The notes below the pieces were generated by a model. The model was given only the letters and a program-made list of their open reading frames with translations, was not told the DNA's origin and searched no databases. DNA of 64,000 bases from JAJPKK01 sp963800215. Lineage in GTDB: Bacteria > Pseudomonadota > Alphaproteobacteria > Rhizobiales > Xanthobacteraceae. Both the position numbers and the translations under genes were made by a program. The stretch covers positions 248,001 to 312,000 of the forward strand of contig CAWCZY010000018.1 in NCBI GenBank assembly GCA_963800215.1. Direction: 5' to 3'. Shown here one piece after another: positions 10,576 through 19,925 of the stretch. Numbering within the stretch: position 1 is the stretch's first letter; each line of letters starts with the position of its first letter.

Positions 10576-10885
10576 CCGCCATCATCGGTTGCACGATTGG
10601 ACGAGGCTCCGACGGCACCACTGCGGTGTCGTCGGGATTCCCGCAGCGGCATTTCGAAGCCGTCGTCGCCCCTTGACATCTGAGCAGACACGCCTAAATC
10701 GACGCGCGCAATCCGGCAGACCGAATCCTTCCACCCCCCGCGACATTATCGACAGGTGCCCGCCGACCGGATTCCCGGCATGTTCGGGCGCAAATCGCGC
10801 GGTACGGGTCAAGAACCTCGGCTCGACTGAAGAAGCGACGATCGAACCTGCGGACACAAAGTCCGCGGACACAACGGAGGAACCG
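10576..10885. other. Intergenic region without a recognised gene
   Basis: 310 bp between two small exported-protein genes on the plus strand. I see no gene, hairpin or convincing promoter in it apart from the GGAGG at 10876-10880 that serves the next start. Confidence 0.5.
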
Positions 10886-11215
10886 ATGCTGAAGATATTG
10901 TCGATCTCGACGACGGCCGCGCTCGCCGCCCTTGCTTTCGCCGGCCACGCACAGGCGCAAGCCGGCGCTCAACCGAACGTCGCCGGTACCTACAAGTGCC
11001 AGCCTGAACCGGTGAAATGCCAATGGGGCCCCACGCTCTCCATCACCCAGTCCGGCAACACGGTGGAGCTCAAGAACGATTCCGGCTCGTTCGCCAACGC
11101 CAAGCTCACCAGCAACATCACGCTGAGTGCCAGCCCGCCCTTCAACTCCGAAGGACTGATCCTGCCGGATCACTCGATCCAGTGGTCGAACGGCACCCAC
11201 TGGCTCAAGCAATAA
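10886..11215 (+). CDS. Small exported protein, Rhizobiales hypothetical
   Basis: 109 residues. ATG 10886 follows GGAGG by 5 bases and opens a typical signal peptide ending in AGHAQAQA. The mature part (VAGTYKCQPEPVKCQWGPTL, then SITQSGNTVELKNDSG and HSIQWSNGTHWLKQ) is a compact beta-rich domain with two cysteines that may form a disulfide. Similar small secreted proteins with a GTYRC start and a SNGT-W end occur in Bradyrhizobium; no function is known. The upstream in-frame extension to 10589 is not coding-like. Confidence 0.75.
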   Translation: MLKILSISTTAALAALAFAGHAQAQAGAQPNVAGTYKCQPEPVKCQWGPTLSITQSGNTVELKNDSGSFANAKLTSNITLSASPPFNSEGLILPDHSIQWSNGTHWLKQ

Positions 11216-11228
11216 GCTCCCGCAACAG

Positions 11229-11276
11229 CGTCATTCCGGGTTCCGCGCTCGAGAGGGCGGACGCTGCGGAATGACG
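11229..11276. repeat. Hairpin between convergent genes
   Basis: CGTCATTCCG at 11229-11238 pairs perfectly with CGGAATGACG at 11267-11276 across a GC-rich 28-base middle. It lies between the convergent small exported protein and gst, so it can act as a two-way terminator. GTCATTCCGG-type palindromes are also a frequent dispersed repeat in Bradyrhizobium-like genomes. Confidence 0.55.
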
Positions 11277-11281
11277 TGCCG

Positions 11282-11899
11282 CTACGCCTTGGCGAGTTGC
11301 TCGTCCTTCGCCTTGGCGCGCTTGGCGGCCGGGCGATCGGCGAAGCGGGCGATGTAATCGGTGAATTCCTTGCGCTCGGGGATCAGCTTGAACGCGGTCC
11401 CCCAGCGCAAACCGGCGCCGATGACGACGTCGGCGGCGGTGAACCTGTCGCCCGTCAGGAACGGCCCCGGCGTCACCGCGCCGGCGATCACATTCATCAC
11501 GGTGTCGAAATCGCCATAGCCGAGCGCGGCGCGCGGCGGCTCGCCCGCGCGCGGGAAGGCGCGGTCCATGATCGCGGCCTCGATCACGCTCGGCCCGAAG
11601 AACAGCCATTTGAGATAGGGCCCCCGCCGCGGATCGCCGATGGGGACATTGAGCCCCGCATCAGGAAATGCGTCTGCGAGATAGCAGCAGATCGCCGCGG
11701 CTTCCGTGATCACCACGTCGCCGTGCTTGAGTGCCGGCACCTTGCCCATCGGGTTGACGTCGAGATAGGGGTGTTCGCGATTGTCCCCCTTCTTCATGTT
11801 CAAGAGATGGATGCCGTAGGGCTCGCCGATCTCCTCCAGCATCCACAGCACGGTCGAGGAACGCGAGGGGGCGATGTGGTAGAGCGTGAGTGCGGGCAT
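11282..11899 (-). CDS. Glutathione S-transferase family protein
   Basis: 205 residues. The N-terminal thioredoxin-like domain has LTLYHIAPSRSSTVLWMLEE, NPMGKVPALKHGD and the E-A-A motif (ITEAAAICCYLAD) that binds the gamma-glutamyl part of glutathione. The C-terminal helical domain has FLTGDRFTAADVVIGAGL, the N-capping box region. A serine in SRSS is the likely activating residue. Substrate not predictable. The start at 11899 has AGGAGG 5 bases upstream. The long in-frame extension to 12208 overlaps the neighbouring dehydrogenase antisense frame and is rejected. Confidence 0.92.
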   Translation of the reverse strand: MPALTLYHIAPSRSSTVLWMLEEIGEPYGIHLLNMKKGDNREHPYLDVNPMGKVPALKHGDVVITEAAAICCYLADAFPDAGLNVPIGDPRRGPYLKWLFFGPSVIEAAIMDRAFPRAGEPPRAALGYGDFDTVMNVIAGAVTPGPFLTGDRFTAADVVIGAGLRWGTAFKLIPERKEFTDYIARFADRPAAKRAKAKDEQLAKA

Positions 11900-11964
11900 G
11901 GCGACCTCCTGTTGCCGCACTCCCTCCCCCTTTTTTCGGACCTTTTCAAGAGGCGGTTCGGCCC

Positions 11965-12045
11965 GTAACCCGGATTGAGCGGAACGCGAAATCCGGGGCA
12001 AGAGCCCCTGCCATCCCGCATTTCGCTCCCGCTCAATGCGGGCTA
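11965..12045. repeat. Imperfect inverted repeat (dispersed palindrome type)
   Basis: Two arms of about 32 bp: GTAACCCGGATTGAGCGGAA on the left and, as reverse complement of the right arm, GTAGCCCGCATTGAGCGGGA, with a GAAATCC/GAAATGC core. This is the familiar dispersed palindrome with a GTAGCCCGGAT-like end seen in Bradyrhizobium-type genomes. It sits between gst and the FMN dehydrogenase and touches the latter's stop codon. Edges are approximate by a base or two. Confidence 0.6.
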
Positions 12046-13305
12046 CGTCGCTTTCGTCCGGAACCGCAGCGCGCCGTCGTGGCGCACCTCGATGGCGCGG
12101 GCATCCGCCACCCCCGCGCCAGCCTGGCCGAGCGCCGCCTTGAGTTCCTCGGTCAGGAGGTCGATCACGTGGCCCGGCCCGGCTTCGCCGAGCGCGGCGA
12201 GGCCCCACAGGAACGCTTTACCCGCCAAGGCCGCCGATGCGCCGAGCGCCAGCGCGCGGGCGACGTCGACACCGGAGCGCACGCCTGAATCCCACAGCAC
12301 CGTCGCCCGCGTGCCGACCTGCGCCGCGACCGCGGGCAACGCGTCGATCGCCGGCGGCAGCGCATCGATCTGCCGGCCGCCGTGATTGGAGACCACGAGC
12401 CCATCGACGCCGAGCGCCACCGCTTTTTCGGCATCCTGCGGATGAAGGATGCCCTTGACCACCAGCGGGCGTTTCCAGCGGTCGCGGTAGCGTGCGACCT
12501 CGTCCCAGGTGAACGCGCCGCGCATGCGGTTGCGCACGAACAGCGCGGCCGCGGCGAGGCTCGCATCGGCGCCGAGATAGGGCAGCAGGTTGGAGAACCG
12601 CGGATTGCCGTGCTTCCATAGTGCCCGCAACCATCGCGGCGACAGCGCCATGGAGAGCGCCATGGCGAGGTCGGGACGAAACGGCGTGGTGATGCCGCTC
12701 GCGACCTCGCGCGGCCGCGTGGTGCGGACGGGGACGTCGAGCGTGAGCATCAGCACATGGACGCCGGCCGCCTCGGCGCGGCGCGCGAGGTCGAAGCCGA
12801 CGGCATGACCGTCATCGGGAAAGCGATAGAGCTGGAACCACAGCACGTCCGGCGCGATCTGGGCCGCCGCCTCGACGGTCATGCCGCCCACGGTCCCCAG
12901 CGTATAGGGGACGCGCGCGAGCTGGGCGGCCTGCGCCAGACAGCGGTCGGCTCCCGGCCACACGATCGCCGGCCCGCCCATGGGCGCGATGCCGACCGGC
13001 GCGGCATAGGGTCGGCCGAACAACTCGATTCCCGTCGCCGGCAGCGCCGTGGTCCTGCCGTAGCGCGGGATCAGTTCGACGGCGTCGAGCGCCCGCCAGT
13101 TGCGGGCGATGCCGCCGTCGGCGCCGGCCCCGCCGTCGAGATATTCGAAGGCAAAGCCCGGAACACGGGCGCGCCGGCGCAGATAGGCGATGGTCGGATA
13201 GCGCCGCCGCAGCTTCATCTTCTCCGCCGGCCCGGCCGCGCCGGCGCCGAGCGAAAATTTCACCGTGTCGGGCGGCTTTACGGTGTCGTCCATCAACGTC
13301 CTCAA
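12043..13305 (-). CDS. FMN-dependent alpha-hydroxy acid dehydrogenase
   Basis: 420 residues of the lactate/glycolate/mandelate dehydrogenase family. Seen: the FMN-binding start (AYLRRRARVPGFAFEYLDGG), APVGIAPMGG, the FQLYRF strand, RPLVVKGILHPQDAEKAV with the catalytic-site Lys, and the active-site SNHGGRQ with its His and Arg, then the WDSGVRSG phosphate site. This oxidises an L-2-hydroxy acid to a keto acid; the substrate is not clear. ATG 13305 overlaps the thiL stop as ATGA; an ATG at 13293 has GAGGA 5 bases upstream and may be the true start. Probably co-transcribed with thiL. Confidence 0.92.
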   Translation of the reverse strand: MRTLMDDTVKPPDTVKFSLGAGAAGPAEKMKLRRRYPTIAYLRRRARVPGFAFEYLDGGAGADGGIARNWRALDAVELIPRYGRTTALPATGIELFGRPYAAPVGIAPMGGPAIVWPGADRCLAQAAQLARVPYTLGTVGGMTVEAAAQIAPDVLWFQLYRFPDDGHAVGFDLARRAEAAGVHVLMLTLDVPVRTTRPREVASGITTPFRPDLAMALSMALSPRWLRALWKHGNPRFSNLLPYLGADASLAAAALFVRNRMRGAFTWDEVARYRDRWKRPLVVKGILHPQDAEKAVALGVDGLVVSNHGGRQIDALPPAIDALPAVAAQVGTRATVLWDSGVRSGVDVARALALGASAALAGKAFLWGLAALGEAGPGHVIDLLTEELKAALGQAGAGVADARAIEVRHDGALRFRTKAT

Positions 13306-14306
13306 AAGTGACTGTAAGACGCCCGCTTGAACGCGAGAGCGCCGCCGTCGGCGGCCATGAAGCGCGCTTCGCGCGGTCCCGCCACGACCACGCCGATCTC
13401 GGTCAAGGCAACGCCTGCTTCGGCGGCCTCGGCGCGCAACTCCCCGACGTGATCGGCCGGCACGGCGGCCACGACCTCGAAATCATCGCCGCCGGTGAGG
13501 ATGGTCTCGATCGCTTGCGGATCGGAGGCGAGCACCTGGCGCGCCGCGGCCGAAAGCGGCACGCGGCGGACCGCAACCGCGGCGCCGACGCCGGACACGC
13601 GGCAGAGCTTGCCGAGATCGCCGGCCAGGCCGTCGGAGACATCGAGCGCGGCGCTGGCGTGGCGGCGCAGCGCCTCGGCAATGGCGTTGCGCGGCTGCGG
13701 CAGGAGATAGCGCGCCAGCAGATGATCGCGCATGGCGTCGTCGAGCTCCCAGCGCGCCGCGGCCGCGGGATCCTTGCGCAGCACGAGGCCGAGCGCCGCA
13801 TCCCCGATGGTTCCCGTGGCCATGACGAGGTCGCCTTCGCGGGCGCCGGCGCGCCGCACCATGGTGCCGTGGGGCACCGTGCCGAGCGCGGCGATAGTGA
13901 CCGTGATGGCGCCGGGGCTGCGATCGGTATCGCCGCCGAGCAGCGGGCAGCGATAATGCGCGGCATCCTCGCGCAGGCCCTGCGCAAACGACTTGAGCCA
14001 GTCGGGCGGCAGGCCGGCCGGCAATCCGATCGACAGCAGGAAGCCGAGCGGGGCGGCGCCCTTGGCGGCGAGATCGGACAGATTGATGCGCAACGCCTTG
14101 CGCGCCACCGCATCGGCGGGATCGTCGGGGAAGAAATGCACGCCGCTGATGACGCCGTCGGTCTTGAGCACGAGATCGCACCCCGGCGGCGGCGCGATCG
14201 CGGCGGCATCGTCGGTGAGGCCGAACGCACCGGGATGGGTGGCGATCGGCCGGAAATACGTCGCGATCAGGCGGTCCTCGCCCAATTCCTCGTCCAGTTT
14301 CGCCAT
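13302..14306 (-). CDS. thiL: Thiamine-monophosphate kinase
   Basis: 334 residues, the usual length. ThiL phosphorylates thiamine monophosphate to the pyrophosphate cofactor with ATP. The AIR-synthase-like fold is marked by GLTDDAAAI near residue 30, LVLKTDGVISGVHFFPDD, the ARKALRINLSDLAAKGA helix, LGGDTDRSPG and the ALDVSDGLAGDLGKL motif. It lies downstream of ribD-ribE-ribH-nusB, the standard alphaproteobacterial order, separated from nusB by a 210-bp gap. Confidence 0.96.
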   Translation of the reverse strand: MAKLDEELGEDRLIATYFRPIATHPGAFGLTDDAAAIAPPPGCDLVLKTDGVISGVHFFPDDPADAVARKALRINLSDLAAKGAAPLGFLLSIGLPAGLPPDWLKSFAQGLREDAAHYRCPLLGGDTDRSPGAITVTIAALGTVPHGTMVRRAGAREGDLVMATGTIGDAALGLVLRKDPAAAARWELDDAMRDHLLARYLLPQPRNAIAEALRRHASAALDVSDGLAGDLGKLCRVSGVGAAVAVRRVPLSAAARQVLASDPQAIETILTGGDDFEVVAAVPADHVGELRAEAAEAGVALTEIGVVVAGPREARFMAADGGALAFKRASYSHF

Positions 14307-14516
14307 GGCCTCCAGCCCAGCAGGGCGCGGTTGCCGGAAGCTTAGACCACTATCGCCTCGAATTGAAACCGGACGGCGCGCAATCCCTTTGATTTACGCA
14401 CGATATTGTTCAAGTTTTCGGGGATGTGTGGGCTCGAACGGTCATCCCGGATTTTGTAACTCATCATCCTGACGGGTCTATCTATGGCTCTCCTGTAAAG
14501 CTCTCTTGATCGGCCC

Positions 14517-15005
14517 CTACCCGCCCTCGAAATCCGTGCCGCGCAGCTTGCGGGCGAGTTGGTCGAGCACGGCGTTGACCATGCCGGTCTCGGTCTTGTC
14601 GACGAAGGCGTTGGCGACGTCGACGTATTCGGACACGATCACCCGCGCCGGAATGTCGGTGCGGTTTTCCAGCTCCCAGGCGCCGGCGCGCAGCACCGAG
14701 CGCAGGATCGCCTCGATCCGTTTGAGCGGCCAGGTCGCCGCCAGAGCCTCGTCGATGCGCGGATCGAGCGCACGCTGGGCGCCGACCACGCCGGCGACGA
14801 TGTCGCGGAAGAACGCCTGCTCGGCCGGCAGGTATTGCTCGCCCTCGACCTCGCGGCCGAGCCAGTGGCTTTCGAACTGCGCCAGGATCTCGTTGAGGCC
14901 GGCGCCCGCCATGTCCATCTGGTAGAGCGCCTGCACGGCGGCGAGCCGCGCCGCGCCGCGCCGATTGGCCTTGCGGGGGCCGGCCTTTTCGGGGGCGCGG
15001 CTCAT
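14517..15005 (-). CDS. nusB: Transcription antitermination factor NusB
   Basis: 162 residues. All-helical NusB fold with RRGAARLAAVQALYQMDMAG at the N-terminus, QAFFRDIVAGVV in the middle and the conserved PARVIVSEYVDVANAFVDK near the C-terminus. NusB with NusE binds boxA RNA for rRNA antitermination. The ATG overlaps the ribH stop by four bases (ATGA, 15002-15005), so translation is coupled to ribH. Confidence 0.96.
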   Translation of the reverse strand: MSRAPEKAGPRKANRRGAARLAAVQALYQMDMAGAGLNEILAQFESHWLGREVEGEQYLPAEQAFFRDIVAGVVGAQRALDPRIDEALAATWPLKRIEAILRSVLRAGAWELENRTDIPARVIVSEYVDVANAFVDKTETGMVNAVLDQLARKLRGTDFEGG

Positions 15006-15501
15006 CGCCGCTTGCGCGGGCTGGCCCGGTCCCGCTTGAGGCGCACCAAAGCGAGCGCGGCCGCGGCGGCGACGCCGCCCTTGTCGCCGCCGTCGAGACC
15101 GGCGCGCTTGCGCGCCTGCGCGCCGTGTCGACGGTGAGGATGCCGTTGCCGACCGGCACGCCGCGCGTCACGCCGATGTCCATCAGCGCGCGCGCGGACT
15201 CGCCGGCGACGATGTCGTAATGGCTGGTCTCGCCGCGGATCACGCAGCCGAGCGCGACGACGCCGTCATAGGCCTTGGCGCCGCGCGCGCCGCGAGCGTG
15301 ATCGCGACCGCTTGCGGGATTTCCAGCGCGCCGGGCACCGTCACCACGTCATAGCTCGCCTTCGCCGCATCGAGCGCGCGTCGTGGCGCCGGCGAGAAGC
15401 GTGTCGGCGATGTCCTCGTAATAGCCGGACTCGACGACGAGGATGCGCACGCCCTCGAGGGGCGCGTCCTTTGCCTGCTTGCGTCTGCGCGCCTCGACCA
15501 T
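15002..15501 (-). CDS. ribH: 6,7-dimethyl-8-ribityllumazine synthase (three frame breaks)
   Basis: Lumazine synthase joins the pyrimidinedione and dihydroxybutanone phosphate in riboflavin synthesis. The ATG at 15501 gives EGVRILVVESGYYEDIADTL, then the pieces DVVTVPGALEIPQAVAI, GCVIRGETSHYDIVAGES and ARALMDIGVTRGVPVGNGIL follow in different frames, and a Lys/Arg-rich tail ends at 15002. Breaks lie near 15378 (one extra base), about 15285 (net +2 or -1) and about 15140 (one base short). Every conserved element is intact, so the breaks look like read errors in GCGC-rich sequence. Confidence 0.88.
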
Positions 15502-15575
15502 GCGGTTCCGTGCCGGAGGAGAAATGAGCGGAGCCGTCAGTACCAAGGCGATGGTGCCGCAAGCAAGGACAACCT

Positions 15576-16182
15576 TTACGTCCCGGTCAGCCGTGCGACA
15601 TAGCGTGCCATCAGGTCGACCTCCAGATTGACCGGATCGCCCGTTGCCAACGCGCCGAAAGTCGTCACCGCGAGGGTGTGCGGAATGATCAGCACCGAGA
15701 ATTCGTCGCCCGCGACCTCGTTCACGGTCAGCGACACGCCGTCGAGGGCGACCGAACCCTTGGCGGCGATGAAGCGCGACAGCGGCCGCCGGCGCGCGGA
15801 ACACCATCCGCGCCATGCTCCTCGAGATCGTCCCGCTCGAGCGAGCACGGCGATGCCGTCGACATGGCCGGCGACGATATGGCCGCCGAGCTCGTCGCCG
15901 ATCCGCAGCGCGCGCTCCAGGTTGAGCCGGGTGCCCTGGCGCCAGCAGTCCCGCCGTGGTGACCGCGAGCGTTTCCGCCGCGGCATCGGCGGAAAACCAG
16001 GTGCGGTTGTCCTCCACTCCGGCGCCGACCACCGTCAGGCACACTCCATTGCAGGCGATCGAGGCGCCGTCGGCGATGCCGGCGCGATCATAGCCGCAGG
16101 CGATCTTCAGCCGCCGCAGATTGTCGGCGCGCGGATGAACCGCGATCACCTCGCCGATGTCGGTCACGATGCCGGTGAACAT
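15576..16182 (-). CDS. ribE: Riboflavin synthase alpha subunit (frameshifted)
   Basis: Dismutates two lumazines to riboflavin. It starts MFTGIVTDIGEVIAV, the family signature, with SIACNGVCLTVV in the first barrel. The second barrel has ERALRIGDELGGHIVAGHVDG and GSVALDGVSLTVNEV. The frame shifts near 15945 by one extra G; at least two more breaks lie between 15850 and 15785, where the linker reads correctly only by changing frame (ARMVFRAPAA, then SRFIAAKG). The end at 15576 is about 75 bp from the ribH start. It directly abuts the ribD stop (16183). Confidence 0.88.
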
Positions 16183-17316
16183 CTAGTCTCTTTCGCGGGT
16201 CCGCTCGAACGTCTCGATGGTATCTTCGCCGACCGCCTCGATACCACGGGAGGCAAAGCGCGGCGATGCCATCAGGGTGGCCAGCGGCATGGCTTCCAGC
16301 GCATCGATGCCGTCGGCGCCGATGACGGCGGGCGCGCGCAGGATCACGGCCGCGTCGACGAGATCGGCGGCGACGAGCGAGGCCGCGACGGTCGGTCCGC
16401 CCTCGACCATCAGACGGGTGACGCCGCGGCCGGCGAGGAGGCGCAGCATGGCGGCGGGATCGATACGCCCGGCGCTCGCGCCGCAGCGCAGGACCTCGAC
16501 GCCGTACCCGCGCAGGCGGCGCTCGGCCTCCGCGCCCGCCGCCGGATCCGCCACGACCCAGACCGGGGTGGTCCGGGCGGTGCGCACCACCGCGGCGGTT
16601 TCCGGCAGGCGCAGCGCGGTATCGAGCACGACGCGCACCGGCGAACGCGCTGCGAGGCCGGGCAGCCGGCAGGTGAGCTGGGGGTTGTCTGCGAGCGCAG
16701 TTCCGATGCCGATCACGATGGCGTCGTTCATGGCGCGCATGAGGTGCACCCGTGCCCGCGCCGGCTCCCCCGTGATCGGCGCCGGCTTGCGGCCGGCGAG
16801 CCCAGCCTTGCCGTCGGCGGACACCGCGAGCTTCAAGGTGACGTGGGGACGCCCGTCACGTACGCGGCTGAAATGACCGGCGTGGGCGCGCCGGGCGGCC
16901 TCGGCGCGCAGCCCCACCTCGACCGCGACGCCGTGGGCGGCAAGCAGCGCATGGCCCTGCCCCGCGACCTCCGGATTGGGATCGGCGATGGCCGAGACCA
17001 CCCGCGCGATGCCCGCAGCGACGATCGCGTCGGCGCAGGGCGGCGACTTGCCGTAATGGGAGCACGGCTCCAGCGTCACATAAAGCGTGGCGCCGCTCGC
17101 CCGCGCCCCCGCGCGGCGTAACGCCTCGGCCTCCGCGTGGGGCCGCCCGCCCGGCTGGGTCCAGCCGCGGCCGACGATTTCGGGCACGCCGCCCGCGGCA
17201 TCGACGATGACCGCGCCCACGGCGGGATTGGGCCAGGCATTGCCGAGCCCGCGGCGGCCGAGCGCGAGCGCGAGGTCCATGAAGCGCTCGTCCTGATGGG
17301 AATTGATGCCGAGCAT
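16183..17316 (-). CDS. ribD: Bifunctional pyrimidine deaminase/reductase RibD
   Basis: 377 residues, intact. The N-terminal deaminase has the zinc site in RPHAEAEAL and EPCSHYGKSPPCADAI; the C-terminal reductase has VTLKLAVSADGK, ITGEPARARVH and the GGPTVAASL region. It carries out steps two and three of riboflavin synthesis. ATG 17316 (MLGINSHQDERFM) is preferred because the conserved DERFMDLAL segment follows soon after; an ATG at 17337 adds seven non-conserved residues. ribE starts one base after its stop. No FMN riboswitch was recognised upstream; instead there is a 42-bp tandem duplication. Confidence 0.96.
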   Translation of the reverse strand: MLGINSHQDERFMDLALALGRRGLGNAWPNPAVGAVIVDAAGGVPEIVGRGWTQPGGRPHAEAEALRRAGARASGATLYVTLEPCSHYGKSPPCADAIVAAGIARVVSAIADPNPEVAGQGHALLAAHGVAVEVGLRAEAARRAHAGHFSRVRDGRPHVTLKLAVSADGKAGLAGRKPAPITGEPARARVHLMRAMNDAIVIGIGTALADNPQLTCRLPGLAARSPVRVVLDTALRLPETAAVVRTARTTPVWVVADPAAGAEAERRLRGYGVEVLRCGASAGRIDPAAMLRLLAGRGVTRLMVEGGPTVAASLVAADLVDAAVILRAPAVIGADGIDALEAMPLATLMASPRFASRGIEAVGEDTIETFERTRERD

Positions 17317-17345
17317 TGGTTGTTCCGAGCAGCCCATATGTGCCG

Positions 17346-17429
17346 GAAGTCGCCCTCACGCAATGGGACACCGCATGGACCGCGGGGGAAGTCGCCCTCA
17401 CGCAATGGGACACCGCATGGACCGCGGGG
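17346..17429. repeat. Perfect 42-bp tandem duplication upstream of ribD
   Basis: Two identical head-to-tail copies, 17346-17387 and 17388-17429. Each begins GAAGTCGCCCTCACGCAATG and ends GACCGCGGGG. The unit length is a multiple of three, but no plausible gene covers it. It lies 30 bp upstream of the ribD start, in the leader region. Confidence 0.9.
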
Positions 17430-17529
17430 GGACGCGCCTCATCGGGGTATGAAGGAGCGGGCACAGTGTACCGCCCGGCCGCGCCATCAGCCGCACCACC
17501 GAGGTGCCGAGACGCCCGGACGGGCTCAC

Positions 17530-17557
17530 AAAAAAGGGGCGGCACTCGGACCGCCCC
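17530..17557 (-). terminator. Rho-independent terminator of the porin gene
   Basis: On the minus strand, GGGGCGG pairs with CCGCCCC around an 8-base loop and is followed by six T residues (A-tract 17530-17535 on the plus strand). It begins 25 bp after the porin stop codon. Confidence 0.85.
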
Positions 17558-17581
17558 TCCCCTACGCGTGTTGCTGCAAGA

Positions 17582-19321
17582 TCAGAACGGATACCAACGC
17601 ACCGAGGCTAAGACCATATTGTCGTCCGCATGGACCGCACCAACTCCTGCGAGAGCGGGGCCAGCAGCGGAAGCGGGAACAACGCCGTAACCCGCGAAGC
17701 TTTCGCGATGGATCCACTCCCACTGAAGGCCCGTGGCGACCCGACCCATCGGGCCCTTGTAGACGTCCTGCCAGAAGCCGGTGGTGACCCCCGAGACTAA
17801 CTTGTTGACGGCGGTGCAATTGGTGGTAGTGCCGGTGAACGAACCGGCGGTCGTGATGTAGCAGCCGGCGTTGATCAGGTTCGGGACGCCGAAGCCGGAA
17901 ACACCGCCAGTGCCGGCAAGGTTGGCGAAGACGCCCGACTGTTCCTTCTCGATGCCGGCGTAACGTAGACGTCGAGACCCGCCCAGGGGTGAGCGATGGC
18001 ACCAACAAGGCCATGAATGGCCGTGATCGTTTGAAGCGAGCCGTTCGCCCCGACATACACGTCGGACAGCTGGGACGCGCCGTAGCGGCCAATGCCGCTG
18101 CCGTACATGGTCGAGGCCTGGACGTCGAGGTACTTCGGAATGAGCGGCAACAGCACCGAACCGCCGACGCCTTCGCCAAGGGTCGTCCTTTGGCTTGCCG
18201 AAGCCGGGGAGGGCAGTGATCGCCGCACATAACCGGCCGTCGGAGCCGGCACAACCCGGTCGCACCGACGGCGACAACGGGGCAATCGAACACGTTGTCG
18301 TTGAAGAAGCGCGCGATGCCGAACACTTCGTAGTGGCCCCAACCCGGATCGAACGCGGCCTTGCCGATGATGTCCGGAGCAACATCGGCGGTGAAGACGT
18401 TGGCGGTGCCTGCGCTCGAAAGCCGTTGCCCAGGAAGCGCGTTGCCGGCGATTGGCGAAATTGACGATCCAGCCGCCGGCATTGCCGCCGTTCGCAACGC
18501 GCCGGTACTGGAGTAAACGAGCGCAGCGGGGTTCTCGACCGAGAGACCGAAGGATGCCCAGGGCGCGATATCCTGCACAACGCGCAGCTGCCAGTTGCGC
18601 GTGTAAGTCGAAACCCGGCGACGTAGTTCGCATCGATGGTGATCGGGGTGTTTTCTTCCGCGGCGTGATCCCGACCTTGTTCTGGGTGAGCAAGCTCCAG
18701 GCTTGACCGGCAAGGAAATGGAAGCCCCAGTCGGTGTTGTCATAAGCGAAGAAGCCTTGGCGCAGGCGCGGCGCCCAGCTGTTGCTCTGGTTGTAGTTCG
18801 ACGGTCACGCCGGCGCCTAGGAAGTCCATCTCGAAATATCCGGAGAGCTTCTGCGCGGATCCGGGCGCCTTCGACGAGAAGCGAGATCCGGCTCTGCCGG
18901 GCGCTGCCGTGGAATTCGTTTTCGCCGAACAGGGGCGAAAATGGATACGGAATGCTGGCGAAAGGCGTGCCTACGTCCGCACCGTTGATTGTGCTGCCGG
19001 TAGACGGTGTCCGCCGCCAGGAAGCCGCCCCAGGTGAGCTTGACCTGTCGAGGATGCTCGGCGCCTTGGTCGGGGAACGGCTTCAGGTCGGCGCCATAGG
19101 CTCCGTTGAAGGCCGCCGGTATCTCGGCTTTCGCCTCGGCGGCCTTCTTCTTGGCCTCGGCGAGATCGCCCTTGACCTGCTTCATCTGCTCCTGCAGCTG
19201 CTCCATCTGGCGCTGCATGCGGTCGACCTTGTCCAAGTCAGGTGCAGGTCGATTGGGCGTTGGCCGCACCTGCGGCGAATATCGCGGTGGTCGCGAGCAG
19301 CCACCAATGACGTTTCAGCAT
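17582..19321 (-). CDS. Outer-membrane porin with N-terminal coiled coil (multiple frame breaks)
   Basis: ATG 19321 has AGGAGAG upstream and opens a signal peptide (WWLLATTAIFAAGAANAQ). A heptad-like coiled coil follows (VDRMQRQMEQLQEQMKQVKG), then a barrel with VKLTWGGFLAADTVYRQ, ARQSRISLLVEG, SGYFEMDFLGAGVT, YDNTDWGFHFLAGQAWSLLT, and the end NMVLASVRWYPF with a terminal Phe typical of outer-membrane barrels. The pieces sit in changing frames. At least nine breaks are visible, mostly one extra base, with a few deletions in homopolymers. Restored length is about 575 residues, matching the Bradyrhizobium/Burkholderia porin-like family. Substrate unknown. Confidence 0.8.
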
Positions 19322-19739
19322 TGCAAACTCTCCTGTTCCCTGACGCCCATGAGCCCCCGTCATGGGTTAAGTGAAGCAAAGCCCAAGCATTCGGGCCCGC
19401 GAAATGCGTCCTTGAGCGTTTTCCATCCCGATCGTGAGCGTTGTTCTCGAGTATTCGGCTCGACTGAACCTGACCGAACACGACCGTCTGAGTGCCGGCA
19501 CGCGCCGGCGAGGCCCACCGACCGGCGCCGGCCGTTTCACCGAATGCGCTTGTTTCACCCCTTCAGAGCTTGCCCTTCGCGATTTCCACCGCGCACGACG
19601 GCCCCCAGCCACCGGATCCCATGTTCTGCCCGGTGAGCCCCCGAAGATGGCAGAGGCGGAGCCGGACAGCGATCCGGGATCGACTCCCGTCCCGCCGCCG
19701 CAATTTATTCGAAGTATTCATCAGGGCAAAACGGAATAA

Positions 19740-19925
19740 CTCGGTAGATCATCAGGATTATTAGCTTATTTCTAGCCATGTTGCTCTAAATACAACTCCA
19801 CCAAAGTAATACCATTTGTGACATGTCATTATTATATTGATATTTGCTTGCAAATATCGTGGATACGTCACTGTTTATTCATTTAAATTATACATAAATA
19901 ACATAATATTGTCGTATTTAGTTCA
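19740..19925. promoter_or_regulatory. AT-rich intergenic island with two dyads
   Basis: A block of about 185 bp that is strikingly AT-rich in a high-GC window. It contains the perfect palindrome TGACATGTCA (19819-19828) and, 10 bp further, GATATTTGC-TT-GCAAATATC (19839-19858), a 9-bp dyad with a 2-base centre typical of a dimeric repressor site. It lies in the 930-bp gap between the porin start and nrdR end. No gene was recognised between 19330 and 20256. It may be a remote control region or acquired DNA. Confidence 0.55.

Noticed and set aside
17346..17429. CRISPR-like repeat
   Set aside because: Only two units, directly abutting with no spacer, and no cas genes in the window.
17316..17690. 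Plus-strand small gene across the tandem duplication
   Set aside because: The frame only repeats the 42-bp unit, lacks a ribosome site and runs into the porin terminator.
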